DNA from: a bacterium
GTDB taxonomy: Bacteria; Krumholzibacteriota; Krumholzibacteriia; WVZY01
Assembly: GCA_027296025.1 (NCBI GenBank)
Contig: JAPUJU010000079.1
Span: 1 to 8,830, forward strand
Direction: 5' to 3'
Length of the DNA stretch: 8,830 nt
Shown here: positions 7,847 through 8,830 of the stretch, piece after piece
How the letters are laid out: each line of letters begins with the position of its first letter
Numbering within the stretch: the first letter of the stretch is position 1
Translations under genes and position numbers: made by a program
The notes under the pieces: model-generated
The model's input: the letters and a program-made list of their open reading frames with translations, nothing else
The model's database searches: none
Told to the model about the DNA's origin: nothing

Positions 7847-7978
7847 CTAACCTAACATCTCCGTGGCTTGGGCATCGGAGTACTGTATGGGAGGCGATTT
7901 CATCAAGTCGGCACTTGGACCGATTAGTGCGCCACTAATTCCTCGATCGAGAGCAATCTTCCAGCAACGAATCGCGTC
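7847..7978 (-). pseudogene. C-terminal tail of an unidentified gene, cut by the IS3 fragment
   Basis: A minus-strand frame ending at TAG 7847-7849 encodes about 42 protein-like residues, including CWKIALDRGISGALIGPS and KSPPIQYSDAQATEML. Upstream, towards 7980-7995, the sequence changes to the antisense of the IS3 transposase, so the 5' part of this gene is missing or displaced. It would have been the gene directly before the minus-strand dehydrogenase (100 bases apart), probably in the same operon. I do not recognise the family. The exact junction is uncertain by about 15 bases. Confidence 0.5.
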
Positions 7979-7989
7979 GATTGCGACAT

Positions 7990-8414
7990 CGCCTGGGAGC
8001 TGTCCAATACCCTCGATACGGCCTTCTGCCTGAGTTGTCTGAAGCGGGCGGTGGAAACTCACGGCAAACCTGCGGTAATGAACACTGATCCGGGCAGCCA
8101 GTTTACCAGTGATGCCTGGATCTGCGAACTTCTGCGTCTGGGCGTGGCCATTTCGATGGACGGTCGCGGTCGAGCGCTCGACAACGCCTTCATCGAACGG
8201 CCCTGGCGAAGTGTCAAATACGAGGAAGTCTACCTACGAGAGTATGGCGACTTGCCGGCTGCTCGGCGACACCTCAGGAGCTACTTCGACTTCTACAACG
8301 AACGCGGGCGGGGTCTTGGGTGATCCCCCGAACGCCTCTTTCGCTAATCCACTGCGGCAGAGCCTTTTGAGATCGAGAGGACGACTTGGTCGTCGGCTTC
8401 AGTGCCATCTCTGA
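7990..8414 (+). pseudogene. IS3-family transposase OrfB fragment (C-terminal rve domain)
   Basis: The plus-strand frame reads WELSNTLDTAFCL, then NTDPGSQFTS with the second catalytic Asp (codon 8087-8089), then DNAFIERPWRSVKYEEVYL with the catalytic Glu (codon 8195-8197). Exactly 35 residues separate Asp and Glu, the D(35)E spacing of IS3 and retroviral integrases. YFDFYNER follows. The N-terminal half, with orfA and the first catalytic Asp, is absent, so this is a dead remnant. After 8310 the expected C-terminal block is damaged: the frame stops at 8321-8323, and removing one G from the GGG near 8318-8320 reopens it to about 8414 with little family similarity. The right boundary of the element is therefore unclear. 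Confidence 0.8.
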
Positions 8415-8521
8415 TCTGGACGGTCATGGACGATGTTTGGGACGGTGATTCTGCCGTTGGACGGTATTTGGCCGTGCAATGTCGGCGCGATTTTCCGACA
8501 GGAAGACAAGGGCATGGATTC
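8415..8521. other. Short gap between the IS3 fragment and the next gene tail
   Basis: No recognised gene. On the minus strand an ATG at 8513-8515, six bases after the stop of the neighbouring tail, opens a 38-codon frame ending at 8399-8401. It could be the start of a gene interrupted by the IS3 fragment, but the sequence has no motif I recognise. GGACGGT occurs three times (8418, 8440 and 8459) with spacings of 22 and 19 bases; its meaning is unknown. Confidence 0.3.
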
Positions 8522-8615
8522 TCACTCGCAGATCAAAACCTCCCCGTCCCGCAAGGCCTTGAACAATATCTTGTTTGAAATGTAATATTCAACCACACCG
8601 TCAATCGCACTAGAT
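8522..8615 (-). pseudogene. C-terminal tail of an unidentified gene abutting the IS21 end
   Basis: A minus-strand frame ending at TGA 8522-8524 encodes about 30 protein-like residues that include AIDGVVEYYISNKILFKAL and DGEVLICE. It runs straight into the IS21-like terminal sequence at about 8616, which suggests that the IS21 element interrupted the gene. Its orientation matches the other minus-strand tail and the dehydrogenase, so the three may once have been one operon. The family is not recognised, and at this length chance cannot be excluded. Confidence 0.35.
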
Positions 8616-8629
8616 TGTAAACGCCGGGA

Positions 8630-8670
8630 TAAAACCGGTACGGTGAACGGGTCGCTTTAAAACCGGTACG
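8630..8670 (+). repeat. Two direct repeats in the IS21-like left end
   Basis: TAAAACCGGTACG occurs at 8630-8642 and again at 8658-8670, 28 bases apart. Repeats like these near the termini are characteristic of IS21-family elements, where they bind the IstA transposase. The core ACCGGT is palindromic. Confidence 0.8.
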
Positions 8671-8700
8671 CTCCACCTATAAAAGGAGGAGTGTACCGAG

Positions 8701-8830
8701 ATGTGAAGCAATGGACACGAGTAGCGGCAGAGGGTGCTGCGGGACAAGCAGGGCAAGCGCTCTGTGATGCGGGAAGAGGGTCTGTACTGGGAGAGTCTGG
8801 AAAAGGTGCTGGCCTATTCGCGACCGCCGG
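8701..8830 (+). pseudogene. istA: istA-like IS21 transposase, N-terminal part, frameshifted
   Basis: IstA is the DDE transposase of IS21 elements. A strong AGGAGG at 8684-8689 precedes ATG 8701 and GTG 8703. The GTG frame gives VKQWTRV. The family-typical continuation, RVLRDKQGKRSVMREEGLYW followed by ESLEKVLAYSRPP, lies in the frame of 8725-8830, where an in-frame TAG (8722-8724) precedes it. Removing one base near 8721-8723 joins the two as VKQWTRVRQRVLRD. The segment resembles the IstA N-terminal helix-turn-helix region (RxILRETGLHWxTLxKIL). The gene runs off the window. It is either a broken copy or carries a sequence error; the extra base is not in a homopolymer. Confidence 0.6.

Larger units (their letters stand above)
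8616..8830 (+). mobile_element. Left end of an IS21-family insertion sequence (continues beyond the window)
   Basis: The proposed end begins with TGTAAACGCC, fitting the TG at IS21 termini. It contains two copies of an internal repeat and is followed by an IstA-like N-terminus. The right end, istB and any target-site duplication are outside the window. The left boundary is inferred from the TG and from the end of the neighbouring gene tail. Confidence 0.65.

Noticed and set aside
8418..8465. GGACGGT repeated three times
   Set aside because: Spacings are irregular and the unit is short; no array or operator can be argued, so it is mentioned only in the gap entry.
1..8830. CRISPR array, tRNA, rRNA or riboswitch
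   Set aside because: No regularly spaced repeats, cloverleaf or rRNA-like blocks were seen on either strand by eye; small RNAs cannot be excluded without a covariance search.

Overview
The window reads as an accessory, insertion-sequence-rich stretch of a GC-rich bacterial genome. Starts are bacterial (ATG, GTG, TTG), one gene has a clear Shine-Dalgarno, and there are rho-independent terminators. I cannot name the organism: there are no rRNA, tRNA or core housekeeping genes. At least four different IS families are represented in under 9 kb (IS1182-like, an unplaced DDE family, IS3 and IS21), and most reading frames carry a single-base lesion, so this is either a decaying island or a sequence with indel errors.

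Layout. 1-1507: an IS1182-like transposase gene split by one extra base near 220. 1508-1924: non-coding, with a strong terminator at 1827-1868. 1925-5012: a forward two-gene unit. Its first gene, 1925-4033, is intact and is the centrepiece: a 702-residue protein joining a sugar-nucleotidyltransferase-like domain, a CDP-alcohol phosphotransferase membrane domain and a HAD phosphatase domain. Its second gene overlaps it as ATGA and is a Gfo/Idh/MocA oxidoreductase broken by one missing T. 5038-5069: a hairpin between converging units. 5098-5807 (minus): a phosphodiesterase-like TIM-barrel gene that is frameshifted and has lost its 5' end. 5872-6573 (minus): a transposase remnant with an internal amber codon. 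6712-7746 (minus): an intact Gfo/Idh/MocA dehydrogenase resembling the YdgJ/IolU inositol-dehydrogenase branch. 7847-8615: two minus-strand gene tails separated by an IS3 orfB fragment. 8616-8830: the left end of an IS21-family element that runs off the window.

How the genes may work together. The first two domains of the fusion protein look like the bifunctional CTP:inositol-1-phosphate cytidylyltransferase / CDP-inositol:inositol-1-phosphate transferase that makes phosphorylated di-myo-inositol-phosphate in thermophiles. The added HAD domain would supply the phosphatase that the pathway needs as its last step. Two polyol-type dehydrogenases and a phosphodiesterase-like gene nearby fit a locus that makes and remodels a polyol phosphodiester. 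The domain calls rest on motifs seen in the sequence; the substrate and the pathway are inference.
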